From assembly GCA_003283875.1 (NCBI GenBank), contig QBXD01000010.1, forward strand, positions 1 through 40,629: a DNA stretch of 40,629 nt. Direction: 5' to 3'. The notes under the pieces were generated by a model. It saw only the letters and a program-made list of their open reading frames with translations. It did no database searches and was not told where the DNA came from. Numbering within the stretch: the stretch's first letter is position 1; each line of letters opens with the position of its first letter. Source of the DNA: SAR116 cluster bacterium AG-321-A13 (lineage in GTDB: Bacteria > Pseudomonadota > Alphaproteobacteria > Puniceispirillales > Marisalimonadaceae). The position numbers and the translations under genes were made by a program. Below are positions 33,710-40,629 of this stretch, piece by piece.

Positions 33710-34780
33710 TTAAAAGGTACAAATTTCTGATTTGAAATCCATACCATGGCCAGGTCGATTAGTTGGTTTTAGCATTCCATCTGCAGGTAGCAAAGGCTCT
33801 TTCCAAAGATGATCATACCATCCCATATATTCAAGCCACGAAGGGTTCTCTATTGAAGCTACAATATGTATAGATAGTTCAGGAAACATATGAGGTGCTA
33901 TTTTAATTCCATATTTGTTAGCTAAATTACAAGTATGTAATAAATTAGTATATCCACCTCTCATTATATCTGGTTGTAAAATAAATATTTTTTTGCTCTT
34001 CATTAAAGGAAGTAAATCATGGTGTGTAAAATTATTTTCTCCTGTAACTATTGGTATTTCAGTTGAATTACAAATTTTTTCATAACCTTCAAAATCATCA
34101 GCCATCACAGGCTCTTCAAGCCATTCAGGTCTATACTCTTCAATTTTTTTACAAACATTTATAGTTTCTTCAACGGACCATCCTTGGTTTACATCAATCA
34201 TTAATCCAATGTTATTTCCTATTGTGCTTCTCATGTCTTTTACATTCTGAATATCTTCGCTATTTTTAAAACAATGACCAACTTGCATTTTGATAGACCT
34301 AAACCCCATACTTACATAATTTTGAGCTTTTTCAATCATACCATCATGCCCTAACCCTCGGTAACAACCAGACCCATAAATAGGCAGAGAATCGTCTTTT
34401 CCATTCCAAATTTGCCATAAAGGCAATTGTTTTGACCTGCCATAACAATCCCAAAGGGCAATATCTATAGCTGACATTGCCATAACAGATATACCCATCC
34501 TTCCTTGTATAAATGTAGCTTTCCACATTTTATCCCACAATGCCGAAATGTTTTCTATTGTTTCCCCTATTAGCAACGGCTTTAACATTTCATTGATGCA
34601 CATCTCCAAAGTTTTCAATCCTCCTGCCAATGGATGAAGATGCCCAGTACCAATTACACCATCTTTTGTTTCAATTTGCACAATTAATAAATCTATCTTT
34701 TCTAAAGTTAAAAATCCTGTTTTTGGAGGGTCTGTAAAAGGCACCGAAGTTAATTTTGTTTTTATAGAGGTGATAATCAC
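33710..34780 (-). CDS. Enolase-superfamily mandelate racemase/muconate lactonizing-type enzyme
   Basis: The 356-aa protein has the enolase capping domain and TIM barrel. The metal ligands are Asp196 (DVNQGW), Glu222 (LEEP) and Glu248 (GEN); the Asp271/His297 dyad (QPDIMRGG, APHMFP) and Glu317 are present. The second Lys of the KxK motif is replaced: IKMQVG gives Lys164 and Gln166. With His297 as likely base, an acid-sugar dehydratase of (R)-type stereochemistry is a reasonable expectation, not a racemase. The start is GTG at 34780 behind a GAGAAA ribosome site. It is the first gene of the minus-strand operon and is divergent from the PhyH-type gene. Confidence 0.88.
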   Translation of the reverse strand: MIITSIKTKLTSVPFTDPPKTGFLTLEKIDLLIVQIETKDGVIGTGHLHPLAGGLKTLEMCINEMLKPLLIGETIENISALWDKMWKATFIQGRMGISVMAMSAIDIALWDCYGRSKQLPLWQIWNGKDDSLPIYGSGCYRGLGHDGMIEKAQNYVSMGFRSIKMQVGHCFKNSEDIQNVKDMRSTIGNNIGLMIDVNQGWSVEETINVCKKIEEYRPEWLEEPVMADDFEGYEKICNSTEIPIVTGENNFTHHDLLPLMKSKKIFILQPDIMRGGYTNLLHTCNLANKYGIKIAPHMFPELSIHIVASIENPSWLEYMGWYDHLWKEPLLPADGMLKPTNRPGHGMDFKSEICTF

Positions 34781-34908
34781 GTGATTTTCTCTTCATTTAT
34801 CTTTTTTGTAATTTTAACCTTTGTAAATCACTTTACTCAAGATATTTTAGTTTGATTTACTTATTTATTCATTCATTATTTGTTAAATAACTTTTTTGAG
34901 GGCTAGAT

Positions 34909-35811
34909 ATGGACGCATTAATTGACGGAATGAAGGTGCCAACTTCTCTTTTAGATAATCTCTATGAAACTGATTTAAATAAATCTAACAAGTTAGATCT
35001 TGAATTTGCTTTAGAAAAAGATGGATACATTTTTTTAAGAAATATTATTGACGAAAAAAAAATTAAACAAGCTCGAGAAGATATCTTTAAAAAACTAAAT
35101 GAGGTTGATGAACTTTCAAATCCATTCACTGAAGGAATAGCGTCAGGTAATTCAAATAGAGATAAATTATTCAATGATAGAGGGGATTTTTGGAAAAACG
35201 TAAGTGCCATTAAATCACTTAGGAGGGTTACTAATGGAAAAAAATTGGAAAATATATTTACAAGAATTTTTAAAACTCCGTCTGTAGGTTTTGATTTTAT
35301 ATTTTTAAGGGCTGTTGCAGGAGGTAAATTTACTCATATGCATTGTGACGCTGGCTTTTTTACGCGCAAAACTCATAAAGTTTTAACATGTTGGCTCGTT
35401 TTTACTGAAGTTACTATTGATAGAGGACCATTATTTGTAATTAAAAACTCTCATAAATTTGATGATATCAAAGAAAAGTATACTGGGTTTGATGTTGATA
35501 AACACAAAAATAAAAAGGCTACAATAAGCACACATCCTGTTGATTTTGCCAAAAAAAGAAATACTAAAATTCTTACAGCTGAATTTAAACCCGGCGATGC
35601 ACTGATATTTGGAATGTATACTGTTCATGGAACACTTGAAAATCACTCTAAAGATAATAAAATTCGTTTAACTTGTGATATACGTTTCCAACCAAAAAAT
35701 GAACCAAAGGATCCTCGATATTTTGGAGCTAATCCTGGAGGGACAACAGGAGCTGGATATGGAGAGCTAAACAGTGCAAGACCACTGAATGAAGATTGGC
35801 ATATTAGATAA
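34909..35811 (+). CDS. Phytanoyl-CoA dioxygenase (PhyH) family oxygenase
   Basis: The 300-aa protein is a 2-oxoglutarate/Fe(II) oxygenase of the PhyH family. The HxD pair is His145 and Asp147 in HMHCDAGFF; a distal His lies in GMYTVHGTLENH, and the following IRLTCDIRFQP carries the 2-oxoglutarate-binding Arg. Its N-terminal KDGYIFLRNIIDEKKIKQAR is typical of the family. The substrate is unknown; linear or cyclic hydroxylated compounds are possible. It starts at ATG 34909 behind GAGGGC. Divergent from the dehydratase operon across a 128-bp gap, so shared control is likely. Confidence 0.88.
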   Translation: MDALIDGMKVPTSLLDNLYETDLNKSNKLDLEFALEKDGYIFLRNIIDEKKIKQAREDIFKKLNEVDELSNPFTEGIASGNSNRDKLFNDRGDFWKNVSAIKSLRRVTNGKKLENIFTRIFKTPSVGFDFIFLRAVAGGKFTHMHCDAGFFTRKTHKVLTCWLVFTEVTIDRGPLFVIKNSHKFDDIKEKYTGFDVDKHKNKKATISTHPVDFAKKRNTKILTAEFKPGDALIFGMYTVHGTLENHSKDNKIRLTCDIRFQPKNEPKDPRYFGANPGGTTGAGYGELNSARPLNEDWHIR

Positions 35812-35884
35812 AATATAAAAATAAAGAATTAATTTTAATATAAATTCTATTTCATTATTTTGGAAATAAGGCTATTGATTTTTT

Positions 35885-36559
35885 ATGGCTAATATTAATA
35901 TTGACGAAAGTTGGAAATTAGAACTCATAGATGAGTTTAATTCTACATACATGTCTGAGCTTCGCGTATTTTTAAAAAAACAACTTCTGTTGAAAAAAAA
36001 AATATTTCCTCCTATGAATAAAATTTTTAATGCTTTTAATCTAACTCCTTTAGATAAAGTTAAGGTCGTTATAGTAGGTCAAGATCCATATCATGGAGAA
36101 GGTCAAGCTAATGGATTGAGTTTTTCAGTTGAAGAATTTATAAAGATTCCACCCTCACTTCAAAATATTTTTAGTGAATTGTTTACAGATTTAAGATTAA
36201 CTTCACCTCAAAATGGCAATCTGGAGTATTGGGCTAAGCAGGGTGTGTTAATGCTTAATAGTAGTTTGACTGTTGAAAAAGGTATGCCTGGTTCTCATCA
36301 GGGTAAAGGATGGGAAAAGTTTACTAACAAAGTATTAAAAATAATTAACGAGAAAAAACATAATATTGTGTTCATATTATGGGGTAAAAAGGCCCAAGAA
36401 AAAGGAGGTTTTTTAGACAGAGATCGTCACTTAGTAATTGAAAGCGTCCATCCTTCACCTTTTTCAGTTCATAATGGTTTTTTTGGATCAAAACCATTTT
36501 CAAAAACTAACCAATATCTAAAAAAAAATAATATTCAGCCTATTGATTGGCAACTTTAA
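35885..36559 (+). CDS. ung: Uracil-DNA glycosylase
   Basis: The 224-aa protein is a family 1 uracil-DNA glycosylase. The catalytic Asp is in VVIVGQDPYHG (Asp67) and the C-terminal motif HPSPFSVHNGFFGSKPFSKT carries His189 and the minor-groove loop. It removes uracil from DNA after cytosine deamination or misincorporation. Length and all key motifs are normal. ATG 35885 is 73 nt after the PhyH gene. It is followed by an EamA permease in the same direction. Confidence 0.97.
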   Translation: MANINIDESWKLELIDEFNSTYMSELRVFLKKQLLLKKKIFPPMNKIFNAFNLTPLDKVKVVIVGQDPYHGEGQANGLSFSVEEFIKIPPSLQNIFSELFTDLRLTSPQNGNLEYWAKQGVLMLNSSLTVEKGMPGSHQGKGWEKFTNKVLKIINEKKHNIVFILWGKKAQEKGGFLDRDRHLVIESVHPSPFSVHNGFFGSKPFSKTNQYLKKNNIQPIDWQL

Positions 36560-36626
36560 ACAGGAGTTTGTGTTACGTTTTATATATATATGTTAAAAAG
36601 CTTGTTGTTATTTGTGTTTGTTTAAT

Positions 36627-37577
36627 ATGAATAAAGTTAACAACTCTAAAGGTATTATATTAGTCCTTATTGCAATGGCAACTTTTTCAGTGCACGATGC
36701 AATAATTAAATTTATTTTTAAAGAAGCAGCATTATATGAAATTTATTTTGGAAGGACATTTATAGCTGCAATATTATCTGCTTTATATTTATTATTAACA
36801 AATCAAAAAATTATATTTAAAACTGGCTATCCTATCTTATCAATTGTAAGGGTTATTTTACATTTTTTAGCTTTTAGTTTTTATTTTATTTCTTTGACCT
36901 ACATGTCACTTGCAGTCGCAACAGCTTTATATTTTTCAACACCCCTTTTTATGTCTATACTAGCTAAATTATTTTTAAAAGAAGAAATAGGTATAAGAAG
37001 ATGGTTAGCTATATTATTTGGTTTTATTGGTATATTTGTAATTTTAAATCCTGATTTTAGAGATTTTGACTTCAAAAATTTATTACCCGTAGTTTGCGCT
37101 TTATTTTATGCTTCATCAATGACTATATCAAAAAAAACTGCTGATAAAGATAATGTTCATACTCAACTTTTTTATTTCTATATCATTACAATTACAATTT
37201 GTTTAACTATGTTCTTATTGTCTGGCTCTGGACAATTTAATAGATTTGATGATCCAACGATGCAATTTATTTTTCGAGATTGGTTTTTTAATCCTAATTT
37301 TACATGGAAATATATTATAGCAATGGGAATTTTGGCATCTGTCGCTTTCACTTGTATATTTAAAGCTTACACTTCTTACTCTACCTCAATTACTTCAATA
37401 TTTGAATACTCATTAATAATATGGTCAGTAATTATTGGATATATTATTTTTAAAGATATACCTACTTTAAGAACGTTTGTAGGCATAATTTTGGTAGTAG
37501 GCGCAGGTATATTTATTTTTATAAGAGAAGAAATAAAAAAACAAAAAATAACTATTGAGACACCTTTAAGAAGGTAG
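36627..37577 (+). CDS. EamA/DMT-superfamily permease
   Basis: The 316-aa membrane protein has about ten hydrophobic helices in two EamA repeats, with YFSTPLFMSILAKLFLKEEI at the end of repeat one and a C-terminal cytoplasmic basic tail. It should export or import a small metabolite. ATG 36627 is chosen because the in-frame GTG 15 nt upstream gives a poor N-terminus; neither start has a good ribosome-binding site. It is distinct from the copy at 5.7 kb, whose topology is the same. Confidence 0.88.
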   Translation: MNKVNNSKGIILVLIAMATFSVHDAIIKFIFKEAALYEIYFGRTFIAAILSALYLLLTNQKIIFKTGYPILSIVRVILHFLAFSFYFISLTYMSLAVATALYFSTPLFMSILAKLFLKEEIGIRRWLAILFGFIGIFVILNPDFRDFDFKNLLPVVCALFYASSMTISKKTADKDNVHTQLFYFYIITITICLTMFLLSGSGQFNRFDDPTMQFIFRDWFFNPNFTWKYIIAMGILASVAFTCIFKAYTSYSTSITSIFEYSLIIWSVIIGYIIFKDIPTLRTFVGIILVVGAGIFIFIREEIKKQKITIETPLRR

Positions 37578-37636
37578 AACAATAAGACTTATTTTAAATA
37601 TATTGGCTAATATTTTATAACTTAAAAAGGATGATA

Positions 37637-38074
37637 ATGAATAATCAACATAAAGGAGTTAAAGCCCTAATTAATTTTGTTGATGCATTTAACACTGTAG
37701 AAAAGAATAAGATTATAAATAACCTTCATTTTCCTCATTATGTTCATTCAAATGGAAATGAACCTGTAATATATGAAACTGGAGAAGATTTTTGGAAATC
37801 TTTAAAAATACAATTTGATCAAATGATAAATGGTGAATATTGGCATTATTCAACATTAGATAAATGTGAAATAATAAATGAGACTGATAAGACAATACAA
37901 TGCCTTGTTGAATTTAATAGACGAACTAAAGATAAAAAAAGTTATGGTAGGGCCAAAGGAATATGGATCTCTACTTTAAGAAGAAATATTTGGGGACTAC
38001 AAATTCGTTCAATGATACCTGTGTCAGGTACAATAAGTGCTCTAGCTGGAACTAAAATGAATAATGATCGATAA
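37637..38074 (+). CDS. SnoaL/NTF2-like protein
   Basis: The 145-aa protein has the cone-shaped NTF2/SnoaL pattern: an N-terminal helix (ALINFVDAFNTVEKNKIINN), a YVHSNGNEPVIYETGEDFWK loop and a C-terminal sheet with CLVEFNRRTKDKKSYGRAKG. Activity is unknown. The ATG at 37637 lies seven nt after AAAAAGG; an ATG at 37631 would leave no spacing. Its 3' end overlaps the SMP-30 start by 11 nt, so the two are translationally coupled. Confidence 0.75.
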   Translation: MNNQHKGVKALINFVDAFNTVEKNKIINNLHFPHYVHSNGNEPVIYETGEDFWKSLKIQFDQMINGEYWHYSTLDKCEIINETDKTIQCLVEFNRRTKDKKSYGRAKGIWISTLRRNIWGLQIRSMIPVSGTISALAGTKMNNDR

Positions 38075-39056
38075 ATCAATAGATTTAAATGAAATTAGTT
38101 TTATTGGTAAAGGTTTGTCAAGACCAGAATGTGTTTTAGTTGATAAAGAACAAACATTACACATAGCTGATTGGCGTGGAGGAGTAACTTTAATTTTTCC
38201 AGATGGGTTTCAGCAAACAATTATAGCAAACGGTGATTTTAAACCCAAACCAAATGGAATAGCCCTTCATCCAGAAAAAGGATGGTTAATAACTCATCTT
38301 GGTGATGATAAGGGAGGAGTTTTCAAATTAGATAATGAGGGCAACCTTTTCCCCATTCTGCTTGAAATAAATGGAAAACCCCTTCCACCAACAAATTATG
38401 TCCATATTGACAGTATCGGTCGAATTTGGATAACCGTAAGTACTCGAATTATTCCTAGAATTTTAGCTTGTAAACCAAATTTCAATGATGGATTTATTAT
38501 TTTAATAGATCAAAACGGTCCTAGGATTGTCGCAGATAATTTAGGTTTTACTAATGAATGTCTTATCCATCCAATAACTGGGGATCTATTTGTAAACGAA
38601 ACATTTTCTCGACGCTTATCTAAATTTGAAGTTTTGCCTAATGGTAACTTAATAAATAGAAAAATTGTGACCGAATTTGGAATTGGAGAATTTCCTGATG
38701 GTCTTGCTTTTGATACAGATGGTGGTGTCTGGGTGACATGCATTGTTAGTAATAAACTAATTTACGTAAATCAAAATGGCCATAAAGAAACTATTATTGA
38801 TGACAGTGATTTTGATCACGTATCTAATGTTGAAAATGCTTATCAAAAAGGAATGTTAGAAAAGAAACATCTTGATAATATTGTGAGTCATAAGCTCATG
38901 AATATTTCAAGTATAGCTTTTGGAGGACTGGATTTGAAAACAATATTTCTTGGGTGTCTGCTTGGTGATCAGATTTCTACATTTAAATCAGAAAAAGCGG
39001 GGCTTCCTCCATCTCATTGGAAACCAATAAAATTGGTGAATAAGAATTATTCATAA
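38064..39056 (+). CDS. SMP-30/gluconolactonase-type beta-propeller
   Basis: The 330-aa protein has the six-bladed propeller pattern of the SMP-30/gluconolaconase/LRE family: RPECVLVDKEQTLHIADWRGG near residue 20, YVHIDSIGRIWITVSTR, GFTNECLIHPITGDLFVNET and FPDGLAFDTDGGVWVTC, supplying Glu, Asn and Asp for the divalent-metal site. It probably hydrolyses a lactone. No signal peptide is visible. The start ATG overlaps the upstream SnoaL-like gene by 11 nt. Confidence 0.88.
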   Translation: MIDKSIDLNEISFIGKGLSRPECVLVDKEQTLHIADWRGGVTLIFPDGFQQTIIANGDFKPKPNGIALHPEKGWLITHLGDDKGGVFKLDNEGNLFPILLEINGKPLPPTNYVHIDSIGRIWITVSTRIIPRILACKPNFNDGFIILIDQNGPRIVADNLGFTNECLIHPITGDLFVNETFSRRLSKFEVLPNGNLINRKIVTEFGIGEFPDGLAFDTDGGVWVTCIVSNKLIYVNQNGHKETIIDDSDFDHVSNVENAYQKGMLEKKHLDNIVSHKLMNISSIAFGGLDLKTIFLGCLLGDQISTFKSEKAGLPPSHWKPIKLVNKNYS

Positions 39057-39071
39057 GTAATTGAGTAGATA

Positions 39072-39566
39072 TTGGAAATTGTTTTGATTAAATCACTAAA
39101 TTATATTGTTATAATATTTATTTATTTTATGAGTTTGAGTTTAGCTAATTGTAAAAGCTTGGATAATTCTATTAGAATAATTGATGGCGACACTATCATT
39201 TTAAATTCTGAAAAAATAAGATTCTATGGGATTGACACTCCAGAAAAGAAACAAAAGTGTAAAGATAGAAATGGTTTATCATACCCTTGTGGTGAGCTTG
39301 CCACTAATGAATTAAAAAAGATTATAAGTTCAGGCCAATTATTTTGTAAAAAAAGGGCTACAGATAGATACGGTAGATCAATTTCAATCTGTTATGTCAA
39401 CGGTGTAGATATTAATTCTCTAATGGTAAAAAATGGGTGGGCTTTAGCCTATAGAAAATACTCGAGGGATTATATTGACGAAGAAAAGGAGGCTAAAGAT
39501 AAAAAAATGGGGATGTGGGCTGGTAAATTTATAGCTCCATGGAGATGGCGAAAGCTTAAACGATAA
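39072..39566 (+). CDS. Secreted thermonuclease (SNase-like)
   Basis: The 164-aa protein has a signal peptide or anchor (YIVIIFIYFMSLSLANC, cleavage likely near residue 26) and an SNase domain. The motifs IIDGDTI, RFYGIDTPE (Arg50, Asp55), GELATNEL (Glu75) and DRYGRSIS (Arg102) match the calcium site and the catalytic Arg-Glu-Arg. It should be a calcium-dependent extracytoplasmic nuclease, perhaps for nutrient DNA. The start TTG 39072 has no strong ribosome site; TTG 39084 is an alternative. It lies 15 nt after the SMP-30 gene and may be co-transcribed. Confidence 0.88.
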   Translation: MEIVLIKSLNYIVIIFIYFMSLSLANCKSLDNSIRIIDGDTIILNSEKIRFYGIDTPEKKQKCKDRNGLSYPCGELATNELKKIISSGQLFCKKRATDRYGRSISICYVNGVDINSLMVKNGWALAYRKYSRDYIDEEKEAKDKKMGMWAGKFIAPWRWRKLKR

Positions 39567-39573
39567 AATATAA

Positions 39574-40113
39574 TTATCTCCATTTAGGACCATAATACCA
39601 TGCAACTAATGAACGTCTTGTTCCAAAAGTAACTGGTGACACCCTATGCCTAAGGTATGACGGAAATATTATCACGGTACCCTGTGGTTTAAAATCAACG
39701 TTGGTCTTGATTTCGTCAAATTCAAAATTTCCACCAACATATTCATTACTATCACTCAATTGTATTGTGACGGACAATTTTCTATCCATACCGTCCTGAC
39801 TATTCCAGTTAACATCATGATGCCAGTCATAATGTCCTTTTTCGTTATGTCTATATTCTATAAATTGCATTTCTGAATTATTTTTAATGTCAATTTGGAA
39901 AGCTTTATTTGCTTTTAAAACATATTCCCATAATAGCATTTTAATCCATTTATCTGATAGCCAGCATATTTTACTCCTTCTAATATTTTGCATAGGCCCG
40001 TATGAAGAAAAAATAGATGCGTTAGATAAAGGTGTTTTATTCGCAATATTTAAAATTTTTGAAATTTTTTCTTTAGATATAGTATTTTGCCATACTTGAA
40101 ATAGCTCTCGCAT
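39574..40113 (-). CDS. PKHD-type/prolyl-4-hydroxylase-like Fe(II)/2OG oxygenase
   Basis: The 179-aa protein is a 2-oxoglutarate/Fe(II) oxygenase. The triad is His98, Asp100 (YDWHHDVNW) and His156 (LRHRVSPV), followed by a 2-oxoglutarate-binding Arg in GTRRSLVAWYYGP (166-178). The layout is that of PKHD/prolyl-4-hydroxylase-like proteins. Its substrate could be a protein residue or a free amino acid. It is encoded just upstream, in transcription direction downstream, of the repetitive acidic protein on the same strand (62 nt gap), so they may be co-expressed. Confidence 0.88.
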   Translation of the reverse strand: MRELFQVWQNTISKEKISKILNIANKTPLSNASIFSSYGPMQNIRRSKICWLSDKWIKMLLWEYVLKANKAFQIDIKNNSEMQFIEYRHNEKGHYDWHHDVNWNSQDGMDRKLSVTIQLSDSNEYVGGNFEFDEIKTNVDFKPQGTVIIFPSYLRHRVSPVTFGTRRSLVAWYYGPKWR

Positions 40114-40175
40114 AATTCTTAACCTAAATTAAAAAGTAATATGTTAAAAGTAATTAAGTTTAATTAAACTGTAAA

Positions 40176-40629
40176 TTATGCAATGTAACCTTTAGGTAAT
40201 TTTTTAGGTTTTGGTTTTAGAAGTGTTTTTAAGTGAGCAATTTCTTCATCTGCTTTTTTTAGCTCAGCTTGTTCAGCTTCTCTGACTTCATTATTCATGT
40301 TTTTTTGAGCTCTTAATCGTCTCAATTCATACATTCTATCTTCTTCTTCTTCCGTAAGTTCGTTCTCGTCTCTCTCTTCGAGTAATTCAAGTTCAGTTTT
40401 TTTAACTTCTCCTTGAGGACTTTCTTCAGCTTTTGAATTGTCCGCTGAAGCAATAGCCTCATCAATATCTACTGTTGGTGCTTCTGCAGGTTCATCCGCT
40501 GATGCAATAGCATCGTTAATGTCTACGGTTGGGGCTTCTGCAGGTTCATCCGCTGATGCAATAGCATCGTTAATGTCTACGGTTGGGGCTTCTGCAGGTT
40601 CATCCGCTGATGCAATAGCCTCGTTAATG
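40176..40629 (-). CDS. Acidic repeat protein with basic helical C-terminus (partial)
   Basis: The reading frame is open to the window edge and ends at the stop at 40176-40178, so only the C-terminal 151 residues are seen. At least three 18-residue repeats of the form INDAIASADEPAEAPTVD and a fourth, diverged partial one are followed by a Glu/Lys-rich stretch (ELELLEERDENELTEEEEDR) and a coiled-coil-like helix. The end is KPKPKKLPKGYIA. I recognise no family. The repeats are acidic and Ala/Pro-rich, like linkers or surface stalks; the start and N-terminal domain are outside the window. Copies differ mainly at one or two bases, so repeat number is likely to vary. Confidence 0.75.
   Translation of the reverse strand, partial: INEAIASADEPAEAPTVDINDAIASADEPAEAPTVDINDAIASADEPAEAPTVDIDEAIASADNSKAEESPQGEVKKTELELLEERDENELTEEEEDRMYELRRLRAQKNMNNEVREAEQAELKKADEEIAHLKTLLKPKPKKLPKGYIA
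40467..40628 (-). repeat. 54-bp in-frame tandem repeat (three units)
   Basis: Units 40628-40575, 40574-40521 and 40520-40467 encode 18 residues each. The first two differ at one codon (GAG/GAT) and the third has a few third-position changes. The array continues beyond the window edge. High nucleotide identity points to recent duplication or gene-conversion-like homogenisation. Confidence 0.9.

Noticed and set aside
40467-40628. 54-bp repeats considered as a CRISPR array.
   Set aside because: There are no spacers between units, and the repeats are in frame within an open reading frame.
1-40629. Prophage, transposon, toxin-antitoxin or restriction/defence system.
   Set aside because: No integrase, transposase, structural phage gene, toxin/antitoxin pair or nuclease/helicase defence set was found. 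RecQ and the thermonuclease are ordinary single genes.

Overview
The window is a very AT-rich (roughly 30% G+C by eye), tightly packed bacterial chromosome segment. It has short intergenic gaps, many TTG starts and no visible transposase, integrase, rRNA or tRNA gene. The gene content fits a streamlined marine alphaproteobacterium of the SAR11 or HIMB59/AEGEAN-169 type: a DUF3422 protein, a UbiH-type monooxygenase, ergothioneine synthesis, MmgE/PrpD, TauD- and PhyH-type dioxygenases, and EamA exporters. That placement is inference from gene families and base composition; no marker gene in the window fixes it.

Region 1 (1-22.7 kb) is a patchwork of mostly single-gene or two-gene units on both strands. 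It holds recQ with an ABM-like partner, an Asp/Glu-racemase homologue, an epoxide hydrolase, a TauD/TfdA dioxygenase, an EamA permease, a broken DoxX gene, a GYD protein, an aldehyde dehydrogenase and a UbiH-like monooxygenase. Next come an HtrA-like protein that has lost its catalytic triad, a PNPOx-like flavoprotein, an epimerase/YdhR-like pair, an AhpD-like protein, a RidA homologue, a class I glutamine amidotransferase, an HIT hydrolase, a YHYH protein, an EgtB-EgtD fusion, a flavin reductase and an AidB-like acyl-CoA dehydrogenase. Scattered between these units are at least eight copies, plus two degenerate tails, of a dispersed repeat of about 70-115 bp, all in the same orientation. Its parts are a 12-bp tandem motif (GTAGAC spaced by 6 nt), a TATAAT/TATAAA-like block, and a 3' end reading AAAATATTGAGGAGG that in three copies folds into a GGAG-N5-CTCC hairpin. 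I recognise no named family. Together the copies cut the region into a cassette-like series, and this is the main novelty candidate.

Region 2 (22.7-27.7 kb) has a secreted rhodanese, a glyoxalase-fold protein, a membrane-anchored alpha/beta hydrolase, the DUF3422 membrane protein and a second aldehyde dehydrogenase. I found no convincing repeat copy from here on.

Region 3 (27.7-35.8 kb) is catabolic. A carboxyltransferase/biotinyl-carrier pair lacks a biotin carboxylase. Divergent from it is an M20 amidohydrolase of the hydantoinase/carbamoylase type. A four-gene operon follows (enolase-superfamily dehydratase, cupin, two-domain VOC protein, MmgE/PrpD), divergent from a PhyH-type dioxygenase. 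Together they look like a pathway for a hydroxy- or amino-acid-derived substrate that I cannot name.

Region 4 (35.8-40.6 kb) has ung, a second EamA permease, an overlapping SnoaL-like/SMP-30 pair, a secreted thermonuclease and a PKHD-type prolyl-hydroxylase homologue. It ends with a partial acidic protein made of 18-residue repeats that runs off the window.
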